A DNA stretch of 5,710 bases from Caldisericia bacterium (GTDB lineage Bacteria > Caldisericota > Caldisericia > UBA6126), in NCBI GenBank assembly GCA_028708485.1, contig JAQVYZ010000081.1:1-5710 (forward strand). The letters are read 5' to 3'. Below, in pieces: positions 1-5,710 of this stretch. The first letter of the stretch is position 1; every line of letters starts with the position of its first letter. A model generated the notes under the pieces. That model ran no database searches. It was not told the DNA's origin and saw only the letters and a program-made list of their open reading frames with translations. A program made the position numbers and the translations under genes.

Positions 1-1672
1 ACCGATTTTCCAAAGCCTTTTGGAAGGATGGCTGGAACAGGTTTAATAATCCCGATTGGTTGACCAGGAAGTTACTGGCAGCAATCGATAGGGGTGACCA
101 AAAAAGAGTAGGCAAAGGCTGATCCTCTGTACCGAGAATCTCGAGCAGCTCGTTTTCCGTTAAACCAAACCGGCTGCAATAGAGCATGGTAAACGTATCC
201 TGAACCAGATTCTCGCGGTCGCGGTTGTAATCCTTTTCATACCGGCTCAGGATTTTATCGTACAGCGAAGAAACTGTCTCGGCGCTCAACAAATGGGTTA
301 GCCACTCGTTTAATGAGTCATGATCGCCGTACAAACGCATTTCAAATAATAAGCTTTTCAGAAAATTAGGATTTAAGGCTTTGGGTGATTGCAGAATATG
401 AGAGATCTGAGTTTCCGTCAATTGTTTGCGGTACTTGGATAGGTATTGAGTGATTAGATCACGGCACTCATTTTCTAAAAACGGTCGAAGCCGTAGCTGT
501 TTAAAATTTCTTTTTCTCAGTTTGTCTACTAATTTACCGGGAGTAGTGGTGACGACTATCCTGATGTTGGGCGGTATTTCCGTTGGGAGCCAGATGAGCT
601 CTAAGGAAGGATCAGCGTTGTCAAGGAGCTCGATGGAATCAACTAATAATACCGCTTTCCCGATCTGATTCACTTGGTATAAAGCACTCAGAAAAGAAAT
701 TCGCAATTCCTTGGGTTGATCCGGAATCTCAATATTTAGTTTGAATTTCTGGTTGATGAGGAACAAGAAACGCTTCAGCATGAAAATATAGCTGGAACTT
801 CTCTTGGTGGAATCGACATGATGTGATATTACCGGGATATCGGGATGCTCCCTAATAAAAGCATCCACCCAATTTGCGATTAATGTCGATTTACCGGCAC
901 CGGAATCTCCTGTGATAAACAAGGGAGGATCAGAAGCGTTGACGTGCTCATTCAAAATTTTCCAGTATTCATCCTGCCTGATATAAGAATCCTTTAGCTT
1001 GCCGGCAAAGACTTCCTGCTCCTGATCTTCAATCTCGAATTCTGTGGGGATTTCATCTTCCGGATAGAGTTGGTTCAACAGTTGAGTAAAATCTTCGAGA
1101 ACCCACTCTCCAAATTCGCGCGGAGAGGCATAACGCTCTTTGAGAGGATACCTGCTTTCGCGTATCTGTTTTTTTAGGGTAGTCAGCTTAACAGCATTTT
1201 CTGCAGATTCTGCTTCATAATCCGCCAGATTGGATCCTTCTGGTAAACGCTGGTTAAAACCCGGATCACGGAAATAAAAATACGCATGCATATCCTTTTC
1301 TTGCCTTAGCAAAGCCCCATACTGAATTTCCAATTCGGTAATCGACTTTCCTTGCATTTGACTAAGCCACGGATAACTTTCCACCAAATTTTCCGGTATA
1401 GAGTCGGGTGTCCAGCCATACCGTTCCCCCAGCATACAGAGGAAAAATGGTCTGGACCGGTCAATCTCATCTAAACAGATCAGGAGGGCTTTTCCTTCTG
1501 CTACTTCCTCGTCTGTGATCCCCCATCGGAGTTCTACTTCGTTGAGTGAGACACCTCTGGATTCGCATAGCGTTCTTAGTTTTGGGAAGATGTATTTGAC
1601 CAATTCATCTCTCTCCGCCTTCATATCCCGAAAGGTGGAAGAAATGAATATCCTAATCTGCCTGGATTCCAT
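1..1672 (-). CDS. DUF4062-NACHT STAND NTPase, nephrocystin-3/TEP1-like (partial, C-terminus off window)
   Basis: The frame is open for 557 codons from ATG 1672 to the left edge. Residues 6-118 are a DUF4062 domain: RIFISSTFRDMKAERDEL (7-24), RWGIT (49-53), CLDEIDRSRPFF (66-77), GERYGW (82-87) and SITELEIQYG (110-119). A linker leads to a NACHT-type P-loop module with Walker A GDSGAGKST (255-263), Walker B KAVLLVDSIELLDN (339-352) and a sensor-like strand IRIVVTTTPG (370-379). Residues 395-557 are helical, with a winged-helix-like SRFGLTENELLEIL (500-513), as in nephrocystin-3/TEP1 proteins, where TPR or WD40 repeats normally follow; those would lie outside the window. STAND proteins are NTP-driven switches that sense a ligand through C-terminal repeats and activate an N-terminal effector. 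A stop codon (TAA) directly precedes this ATG in frame, and the next ATG (codon 17) would cut the conserved motif, so the start is secure although no Shine-Dalgarno is visible. A role in defence or signalling is inference. Confidence 0.9.
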   Translation of the reverse strand, partial: MESRQIRIFISSTFRDMKAERDELVKYIFPKLRTLCESRGVSLNEVELRWGITDEEVAEGKALLICLDEIDRSRPFFLCMLGERYGWTPDSIPENLVESYPWLSQMQGKSITELEIQYGALLRQEKDMHAYFYFRDPGFNQRLPEGSNLADYEAESAENAVKLTTLKKQIRESRYPLKERYASPREFGEWVLEDFTQLLNQLYPEDEIPTEFEIEDQEQEVFAGKLKDSYIRQDEYWKILNEHVNASDPPLFITGDSGAGKSTLIANWVDAFIREHPDIPVISHHVDSTKRSSSYIFMLKRFLFLINQKFKLNIEIPDQPKELRISFLSALYQVNQIGKAVLLVDSIELLDNADPSLELIWLPTEIPPNIRIVVTTTPGKLVDKLRKRNFKQLRLRPFLENECRDLITQYLSKYRKQLTETQISHILQSPKALNPNFLKSLLFEMRLYGDHDSLNEWLTHLLSAETVSSLYDKILSRYEKDYNRDRENLVQDTFTMLYCSRFGLTENELLEILGTEDQPLPTLFWSPLSIAASNFLVNQSGLLNLFQPSFQKALENR

Positions 1673-1710
1673 TTATCATCATCAATTTCTGGGTATTCAT
1701 TATGACAGTA

Positions 1711-1737
1711 AGTATAACACTTAACACTCTTACACAA
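1711..1737 (-). promoter_or_regulatory. Candidate promoter of the DUF4062-NACHT gene
   Basis: On the minus strand a -10-like TATACT lies at 1716-1711, about 40 bases before ATG 1672, which would give a leader of about 30 bases. The -35 is poor: TTGTGT at 1737-1732 with a short 15-base spacer. The -10 overlaps a tandem heptamer repeat (see separate entry), so binding of a regulator there is possible. The call rests on base matches only. Confidence 0.3.
1715..1728. repeat. Tandem heptamer TAACACT x2 overlapping a candidate -10
   Basis: TAACACT occurs twice back to back (1715-1721 and 1722-1728). The same stretch also holds a short palindrome, TAAGT-ATAAC-ACTTA (1709-1723). Both sit on the candidate -10 of the DUF4062-NACHT gene, in the 74-base gap after the MBL-fold gene. 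It could be an operator, but repeats this short can arise by chance in AT-rich DNA. Confidence 0.35.
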
Positions 1738-1746
1738 AGAATTTTC

Positions 1747-2430
1747 TTATATTTCAGATTCGTTTGACAGATTAGTTTTCTCACCTGGTTTTAGTATTAT
1801 CACTCTTGTTTGTGACTGTGCTTCCAACTGGTTTTTGAAATCGCCTGGATTAGCGTTTAAGAAATGCATAGGAATGACGATTTGGGCTTGTAAAATGAAG
1901 GTGGCTTTCACCGCTTCACTGATATCCATCGTATAGGTGCCGCCAATTGGCAGAAAAGCGACATCAATTTCTGGAAAATCTTCCATCTCAGGGATGATAT
2001 CGGTGTCACCGGCATGATAGAACGAATACTGTGGTGTTTTGATGATATATCCCATTCCAACACCCTTTTGGTGGTTTTTTTGAGTAGAATTCCCCTGAGG
2101 AGTGTTATAGGAATGAACTACCTGAATCGAGAAAGGATCTATCATGAGTTTCTCTCCAACCTGACAAGATCGGAAGGCGCCTTTCAGGATAGAATTACAT
2201 ACCGGCGGGGCGATTGTAATCGTGTTTGACTTGGTTATTTTTTTGACGATGCCCGGCTGAAGATGGTCAGAATGTTCATGTGTGATTAGAATTAGATCTG
2301 CCGGCTCCTCAAAGATCTCTTTAGGCATTCCATACGTTTTGTAGGTACCCATGTAACCGGGATCAATATGAATCACTTTGTCGTTGATCCTGATTTTAAT
2401 CCAAGCATTTGCGGATAAAAGGGTAATCAA
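1747..2430 (-). CDS. UlaG/UPF0173-like metallo-beta-lactamase-fold hydrolase
   Basis: This is a complete 227-aa cytoplasmic protein of the metallo-beta-lactamase superfamily, nearest in pattern to the UlaG/UPF0173 (Lactamase_B_2/B_3) group of metal-dependent hydrolases. Visible motifs are IDPGY (22-26), the metal-binding THEHSDH (50-56), His106 in VVHSYN, HAGDTD (139-144) with the bridging Asp142, LPIGGTYTMD (160-169) and IPMHF (186-190) with His189. All expected ligands (His51, His53, Asp55, His56, His106, Asp142, His189) are present, so it should be active. There is no signal peptide. The start is TTG at 2430, chosen because a strong GAGGAG lies six bases upstream and the protein then begins right at the first beta strand (ITLLSANAW). 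The substrate is unknown; family members act on sugar lactone phosphates, nucleotide or phosphodiester-type compounds. It lies 60 bases after the HAD gene and 74 bases before the DUF4062-NACHT gene, all on one strand. Confidence 0.93.
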   Translation of the reverse strand: MITLLSANAWIKIRINDKVIHIDPGYMGTYKTYGMPKEIFEEPADLILITHEHSDHLQPGIVKKITKSNTITIAPPVCNSILKGAFRSCQVGEKLMIDPFSIQVVHSYNTPQGNSTQKNHQKGVGMGYIIKTPQYSFYHAGDTDIIPEMEDFPEIDVAFLPIGGTYTMDISEAVKATFILQAQIVIPMHFLNANPGDFKNQLEAQSQTRVIILKPGEKTNLSNESEI

Positions 2431-2436
2431 AGTATT

Positions 2437-2442
2437 CTCCTC
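2437..2442 (-). promoter_or_regulatory. Shine-Dalgarno GAGGAG fixing a TTG start
   Basis: GAGGAG on the minus strand is separated by six bases (2431-2436) from TTG at 2430. This strong, well-spaced site is the reason for accepting the non-ATG start of the MBL-fold hydrolase. The next in-frame ATG (codon 27) would remove the first strands of the fold. Confidence 0.8.
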
Positions 2443-2470
2443 TTTTCCTACATTCGGATTGGCTGTGTTT

Positions 2471-2498
2471 ATTGTAGCACAGGCACTTATTTACTCAA
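2471..2498 (-). promoter_or_regulatory. Candidate promoter of the MBL-fold gene (extended -10)
   Basis: On the minus strand, TTGAGT (2498-2493) and TACAAT (2476-2471) are separated by 16 bases, and TGC directly before TACAAT forms an extended -10. The predicted transcript start falls near 2464, about 34 bases before the TTG start. The -35 overlaps the last codons of the upstream HAD gene, so the hydrolase may be expressed both from here and by read-through. Confidence 0.45.
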
Positions 2499-3204
2499 TA
2501 TTTAAGTCAACCAATTCCTGCAAACTGGATACCCAATCATCCGATGACAGGTGCTTGGATCCAACCGAGATGGCATGTGCGTTGGCATTCAATGCCATTA
2601 AAGAGTCCACTTCATGATCGCCAATCATGAGAATTTTACTCGTTGGAATCGCCAGGTCCTGACTTAAACGTTCTAGCATATCCGGTGCGGGTTTGCCATT
2701 TTTGACTTCGTCGGAGGTGATCACATGTTTTATTAACGGTTTCATCTCCCAATTCTGTAGCAAGCGTTTAACAGAGTCCTGGTTATCAGAGGTAGCGATG
2801 CAAACGGGGATTTTTTCACTAAAGAAACGGATTGCCTCCATGGCTCCGGGATTTGGCTCATGTAGTATTGATTGATCAAGATTTTCCAATGCGATACGGT
2901 TGATCTCGTCCGCAATCGATCTGCATTTCGGCCAGGGATATTGGTAAGTCAACCAAACAGAAGCGGCTACCAGAGTCATCACTTCTGATGAATAAGTCGT
3001 ATATAACGGGGTATCTACGCTGTAAATCGTAGCCCCAAATAATCTGCTGGATTCTTTTTCCGTATCATACCCTAAACTCTTCGCTGCTTTCACATATTCG
3101 GAAAAAATATATTGTAATGTTTCAATACTGCCGATTAAAGTCCCATCTTTATCAAAAACGATAGCTTCTACGTTCAGTTCAACACTCTTTCCCCTGATTT
3201 TCAT
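2491..3204 (-). CDS. HAD-superfamily phosphatase, phosphoglycolate-phosphatase-like
   Basis: This is a complete haloacid dehalogenase-superfamily hydrolase of 237 aa, counted from ATG 3204. All four catalytic motifs are present: motif I VFDKDGTL (nucleophile Asp18 and general acid Asp20), motif II IATSDN (Thr138), motif III Lys171 in KNGKPAPD, and motif IV MIGDHEVD (Asp196, Asp200). A helical insertion of about 100 residues between motifs I and II is a C1-type cap, as in Gph/PGP-like enzymes, which are Mg-dependent phosphomonoesterases. The exact substrate cannot be read from sequence. A GTG two codons earlier (3210) is also in frame, but AAGGAA (3216-3211) is only directly adjacent to that GTG and well spaced from the ATG, so ATG is preferred. 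It is the first gene of a same-strand run and is transcribed divergently from the six-TM protein gene. Confidence 0.92.
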   Translation of the reverse strand: MKIRGKSVELNVEAIVFDKDGTLIGSIETLQYIFSEYVKAAKSLGYDTEKESSRLFGATIYSVDTPLYTTYSSEVMTLVAASVWLTYQYPWPKCRSIADEINRIALENLDQSILHEPNPGAMEAIRFFSEKIPVCIATSDNQDSVKRLLQNWEMKPLIKHVITSDEVKNGKPAPDMLERLSQDLAIPTSKILMIGDHEVDSLMALNANAHAISVGSKHLSSDDWVSSLQELVDLNIE

Positions 3205-3210
3205 ACTCAC

Positions 3211-3216
3211 TTCCTT
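3211..3216 (-). promoter_or_regulatory. Shine-Dalgarno AAGGAA of the HAD gene
   Basis: AAGGAA on the minus strand lies six bases before ATG 3204 but abuts GTG 3210. The spacing therefore favours the ATG as the true start. Confidence 0.6.
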
Positions 3217-3246
3217 GATTCCAAATCAACCAATCTCACTACTGTT

Positions 3247-3252
3247 ATTATA
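3247..3252 (-). promoter_or_regulatory. Candidate -10 of the HAD gene
   Basis: A perfect TATAAT lies on the minus strand (3252-3247), about 42 bases before the HAD start. No convincing -35 is found 16-18 bases further upstream, so activity may depend on an activator or the match may be chance in AT-rich DNA. Confidence 0.35.
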
Positions 3253-3287
3253 CTGGAATATCTCTACACGCTTTTTCATTTTTTCTT

Positions 3288-3293
3288 TATAAT
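3288..3293 (+). promoter_or_regulatory. Candidate -10 of the six-TM membrane protein gene
   Basis: A perfect TATAAT (3288-3293) follows a T-rich tract (3272-3288) on the plus strand. The best -35 at 17-base spacing is TACACG (3265-3270), only a weak match. The transcript would start near 3300, just before the GAGGT at 3306-3310, which makes the leader very short if the TTG at 3314 were the start. Confidence 0.35.
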
Positions 3294-3328
3294 TTGGTGT
3301 AAGATGAGGTAGATTGGCGGTAAAGAGA

Positions 3329-4111
3329 ATGAAAGATAAATTATGGGTGAGTTTTGGTTATATTGTGAACCTGGCGTTGCTGATTTTTCTGATCTTTATC
3401 TGGTCATGGTGCTCTACGCCAAATATCTATGTTTCCCATCCTTTCCAGCATTACTTTCTTCCCCTTTTTGTGGTGGGCGTATATCTGTGGATGGTTTGGA
3501 TTCTCGTTATACTCTTTATTCTGGTTAAACGTTTTTTTCTCGCTAAAAACCAATTTATTTTTTCCTATATCTGCCTGATGATCAGCCTCATTCTGTTTGT
3601 TCATTTTTCCGTTGATCTTATCAATCATTTTATCAAACCGGCATTTTTTACCGGTTGGATCCCTTATTTCAATAACACGGTATCAAAGCGGCTTCTCTAT
3701 TTTTGGATCCCCTCCCATCTGAATTATCTGCTGCTCTATACGTTTATCGTGCTATCGAAAAAGGGGATAGACAATTTAATCGATTCAAAGAAAACTCAAT
3801 ATTCACTCTATTGGGCAATTGGATGGGTGGTTACTTTTCTTAGCGGATGTGTGTGGGCTTTTTTGCTCTCGTTTAAAGAAAAATATAATTCATGGACTTT
3901 ATTGTTTGATAAAACATATATCTTTCAATCTTGGTTAAACCAAACTGAGAAATGGCCAAATCATGTTCCCATGCTGTATTTTACAAAAATTATCTTGTTG
4001 TTTGTGATCACCTGTGTGGTTTTAATTTTGCTTTTACAGCCTGATAAACCAGTTGAAAAATTAGCCGAATCCTCCACCGGATCCACCGCCTCCACCACCA
4101 CCGCCCCCTGA
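3329..4111 (+). CDS. Uncharacterised integral membrane protein, about six TM segments
   Basis: I do not recognise the family. The protein is 260 aa from ATG 3329. An in-frame TTG at 3314 (265 aa) is an alternative, with GAGGT only three bases before it; before the ATG there is GGCGGT at seven bases. Neither site is decisive. Counting from TTG, hydrophobic segments lie near residues 12-32, 48-71, 82-103, 129-147, 165-187 and 222-241, rich in Phe, Leu, Ile and Trp, with basic residues at several segment ends. No catalytic motif, metal site or extracellular domain stands out. The tail after the last segment (about 24 residues) ends in a Ser/Thr-rich stretch, SSTGSTASTTTAP. That stretch is encoded antisense to the Gly-rich end of the converging DUF2207 gene, with a 51-base overlap. 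The gene diverges from the HAD gene. The long hydrophobic pattern, free of stops, supports a real gene; function is unknown. Confidence 0.75.
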   Translation: MKDKLWVSFGYIVNLALLIFLIFIWSWCSTPNIYVSHPFQHYFLPLFVVGVYLWMVWILVILFILVKRFFLAKNQFIFSYICLMISLILFVHFSVDLINHFIKPAFFTGWIPYFNNTVSKRLLYFWIPSHLNYLLLYTFIVLSKKGIDNLIDSKKTQYSLYWAIGWVVTFLSGCVWAFLLSFKEKYNSWTLLFDKTYIFQSWLNQTEKWPNHVPMLYFTKIILLFVITCVVLILLLQPDKPVEKLAESSTGSTASTTTAP

Positions 4112-5710
4112 GAAACCGCCTCCACCACCGCTACCCGAGCTATGCGAGGAAGAAGCTGTTCTGGAGAGAGTCTGGGCTGTTGATCCGAGGCTGGACAAGG
4201 AATTCATCAAACCATTCATCCCGATGAAATTGCCCGTTGAAAACATCATAGGTCGGATAATCGTGCCACTATCCTGATCGGGTAAGGTCGGAGCAACGAT
4301 TTTCAGTACTTTTAAAACTACACTGGCAATCCCAAAAGCAGTCGCGTAGACCAGAAATCTTTCCCAGATAATCAGGGATTTTGGACCGTATTCCTTTAAA
4401 TTGGAAAAGTCACTCATAAAGGATTTGAAAGCTTTCCATTTTGAAAATTCTTCTCTGCCGGCTTGGGTTCTCCTTTTCAGGCTTCCATGCCCGATAATAA
4501 ACAGAAGTCCCACAGGAAACAGAATTAAATAGCCATAGCGGGGCGCACCAAAGAAATAGGTGGACAGAGACATTCCAAATACAAAACTGAATAGGCATAA
4601 CAAAATCCCGACTATTAGAATGACGTTTGAAATGGAATGGCTTTTTTTATCAAAGTATTCTTTATCTGCTAAATCTTGCTTGACTTGGCTCATAAAGCTT
4701 TGGAAGGCGTAGTAATAAATTGTTTTGGTGGTATTAAATTTTGCTTTCAGGCTTTTGATGGTCTCTGTATCGTTTTTATCAAACAGGATTTTCTCCATCA
4801 GGATTTTTTCGTATTCATTCAGGGTGTCTTTTGCATTAGTCAGCTTCGTCATACGATACCCCCGGGTAAGAAAATTGCCAGGGATCTCATCGTATTGTAT
4901 CCATTTTCTTCTGATTAGATCCAGAATAGTCGCTTGCAAGAATTTATCATTGTAAGTTTGAAAACTGAATAACAATCCTGCTATAGCGGGTCTCAAGTCC
5001 GACGGGGGTTCACGGTAATAGATGGATTCATTGGCAAGAGGAAGTTCCGCCCCGTATTTTTTAAAAAGGCTAAAGAATAAATAAATCAGATAAAGAGCCA
5101 AGGCATACAAAAAGAGTTGAATGCCATTACCGATTTTCTTCATTCTCTCGTATCTAGTAGCAGCCATTTCTCTCTCTTTGTTGGCTTCATCTGCCCATTT
5201 TGTCTCTTCTGCCACTACTTTTTCCAGAATGGTATCCTGATGAGTAGGCTGGAAAGAGAAATAAGTTCTGGGAAGCAGCACTCTCACTTCCACCACCGTA
5301 TTATTAGGCACCTGGTTGATGGTTACATTGCTGGAATACTCATCCGTTTTGTTGAATTCACCCCATAACGCACCATGAGCCCAAATGCGGTAGTTATCGA
5401 TCGGAATGGGGGCTTCCCATGTAATTTTGCTGGTAAATGAATCAATCGTGAAATCCCATCCGGTTCCCTGCAGTTTATAATAGAATTCTCCGTAATCCTG
5501 GTACAGAGTGATGACATTTTTAAGGACATAGCGGATTGTGAATGTTTTTGTCGTATTGCTCGCTTCAAAAAAGTAATAATATTTCCAGGTGTCATATAGA
5601 TCTTCAGAATAATAAGTCCCTTTGTTTTCACTTCTGGTCGGGTCAAAAGTAAAGGGAACAATCCCTTCGGAGATAGAAAAATCAGCTAACTCACCGGCAC
5701 CGGCTTTTGG
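4061..5710 (-). CDS. DUF2207 family membrane protein with Gly-rich C-terminus (partial, N-terminus off window)
   Basis: The frame is open from the right edge to TAA at 4061 (549 visible residues). In-frame GTG 5311 is an internal Val codon, not the start, since conserved sequence continues upstream of it. Visible residues 1-150 are a beta-rich extracytoplasmic domain (e.g. FTIRYVLKNVITLYQDYGEFYYKL split over strands, then ITWEAPIP and VRVLLP). A charged helical stretch (about 160-193) leads to a TM at 197-216, then the family-typical YYREPPSDLRPA (231-242), a cytosolic region, two TMs (about 360-382 and 392-408), and a W-FK-FM-DFSNLKEY plus IWERFLVYATAFG block (about 425-460). The tail (521-549) is Ser/Gly, mostly Gly, ending GGGFG, as is common in DUF2207. 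The start and probable signal peptide lie outside the window. The family's function is unknown; a cell-envelope role is inferred from topology. Confidence 0.93.
   Translation of the reverse strand, partial: PKAGAGELADFSISEGIVPFTFDPTRSENKGTYYSEDLYDTWKYYYFFEASNTTKTFTIRYVLKNVITLYQDYGEFYYKLQGTGWDFTIDSFTSKITWEAPIPIDNYRIWAHGALWGEFNKTDEYSSNVTINQVPNNTVVEVRVLLPRTYFSFQPTHQDTILEKVVAEETKWADEANKEREMAATRYERMKKIGNGIQLFLYALALYLIYLFFSLFKKYGAELPLANESIYYREPPSDLRPAIAGLLFSFQTYNDKFLQATILDLIRRKWIQYDEIPGNFLTRGYRMTKLTNAKDTLNEYEKILMEKILFDKNDTETIKSLKAKFNTTKTIYYYAFQSFMSQVKQDLADKEYFDKKSHSISNVILIVGILLCLFSFVFGMSLSTYFFGAPRYGYLILFPVGLLFIIGHGSLKRRTQAGREEFSKWKAFKSFMSDFSNLKEYGPKSLIIWERFLVYATAFGIASVVLKVLKIVAPTLPDQDSGTIIRPMMFSTGNFIGMNGLMNSLSSLGSTAQTLSRTASSSHSSGSGGGGGFSGGGGGGGGGSGGGFG
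4064..4150. repeat. Low-complexity CCACCG-type tract encoding the Gly-rich tail
   Basis: Short GGN-codon repeats on the minus strand (TCC/ACC/GCC triplets on the plus strand) encode the 29-residue Ser/Gly tail of the DUF2207 protein. The left part (to 4111) is also read on the plus strand as the Ser/Thr-rich tail of the converging membrane protein. The tract is notably more GC-rich than its surroundings and is a likely site of replication slippage. Confidence 0.7.

Noticed and set aside
450..668. A 72-codon plus-strand frame
   Set aside because: It is antisense to the Walker B and sensor region of the NACHT module; the minus-strand frame carries the recognisable motifs.
2461..2484. Imperfect hairpin GGCTGTG / CACAGGC with a 10-base loop between the HAD and MBL-fold genes
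   Set aside because: It has one mismatch in seven pairs and no T run on either strand, so it is not a credible intrinsic terminator; it overlaps the candidate -10 and may be chance.
3230..3317. Inverted repeat CCAATCT (3230-3236) / AGATTGG (3311-3317) flanking the divergent region
   Set aside because: A seven-base match in about 100 bases is expected often by chance, and the arms do not extend.
4676..4955. Two plus-strand frames of 76-80 codons inside the DUF2207 gene
   Set aside because: They lie antisense to the conserved cytosolic region of DUF2207 and have no ribosome site or recognisable motif.
4061..5311. Starting the DUF2207 gene at GTG 5311
   Set aside because: The same frame stays open with family-like beta-domain sequence to the window edge, so 5311 is an internal valine codon.
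5323..5661. A 112-codon minus-strand frame near the right edge
   Set aside because: It overlaps, in another frame, the clearly conserved extracytoplasmic domain of the DUF2207 protein, and its translation looks like no protein family; it is a shadow.
1..5710. CRISPR arrays, tRNA/rRNA genes, insertion sequences, riboswitches
   Set aside because: No spaced direct repeats, cloverleaf or rRNA core sequences, transposase motifs or terminal inverted repeats were seen; nearly all bases are taken by five coding regions.

Overview
The window looks like a bacterial chromosome segment of moderate, slightly AT-leaning base composition. It has compact intergenic gaps, Shine-Dalgarno sites of the GAGGAG/AAGGA type, and TTG as well as ATG starts. 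No marker gene fixes the phylum. DUF4062-NACHT proteins and DUF2207 membrane proteins occur together in Chloroflexota, cyanobacteria and other environmental bacteria. An Anaerolineae-like host is a weak guess only. I see no tRNA, rRNA, CRISPR array, transposase or integrase, and no gene-free stretch longer than about 110 bases.

Layout, left to right. (1) A large minus-strand gene starts at 1672 and runs off the left edge. It encodes a STAND-class NTPase with an N-terminal DUF4062 domain, a NACHT-type P-loop module and the helical/winged-helix region seen in nephrocystin-3/TEP1-like proteins. It is open for 557 codons with no stop. (2) Upstream on the same strand is a 227-aa UlaG/UPF0173-like metallo-beta-lactamase-fold hydrolase with a TTG start (2430 to 1747). 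(3) Next upstream is a HAD-superfamily phosphatase (3204 to 2491). (4) Diverging from it on the plus strand is an unrecognised protein with about six membrane segments (about 3329 to 4111). (5) That gene converges on, and overlaps by 51 bases, a minus-strand DUF2207 membrane protein with a Gly-rich tail. The DUF2207 reading frame (4061 to beyond 5710) runs off the right edge, so its N-terminus is missing.

Genes 1 to 3 point the same way with gaps of about 60 to 75 bases, and could be one transcription unit. However, each has its own candidate promoter just upstream, and their functions do not form an obvious pathway. The MBL and HAD proteins look like general hydrolases. The STAND protein is the part most likely to belong to a signalling or biological-conflict role. 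The DUF2207 and six-TM genes form a separate, membrane-associated convergent pair. I did not find strong evidence for a new multigene system; the DUF4062-NACHT protein is the best candidate for follow-up.
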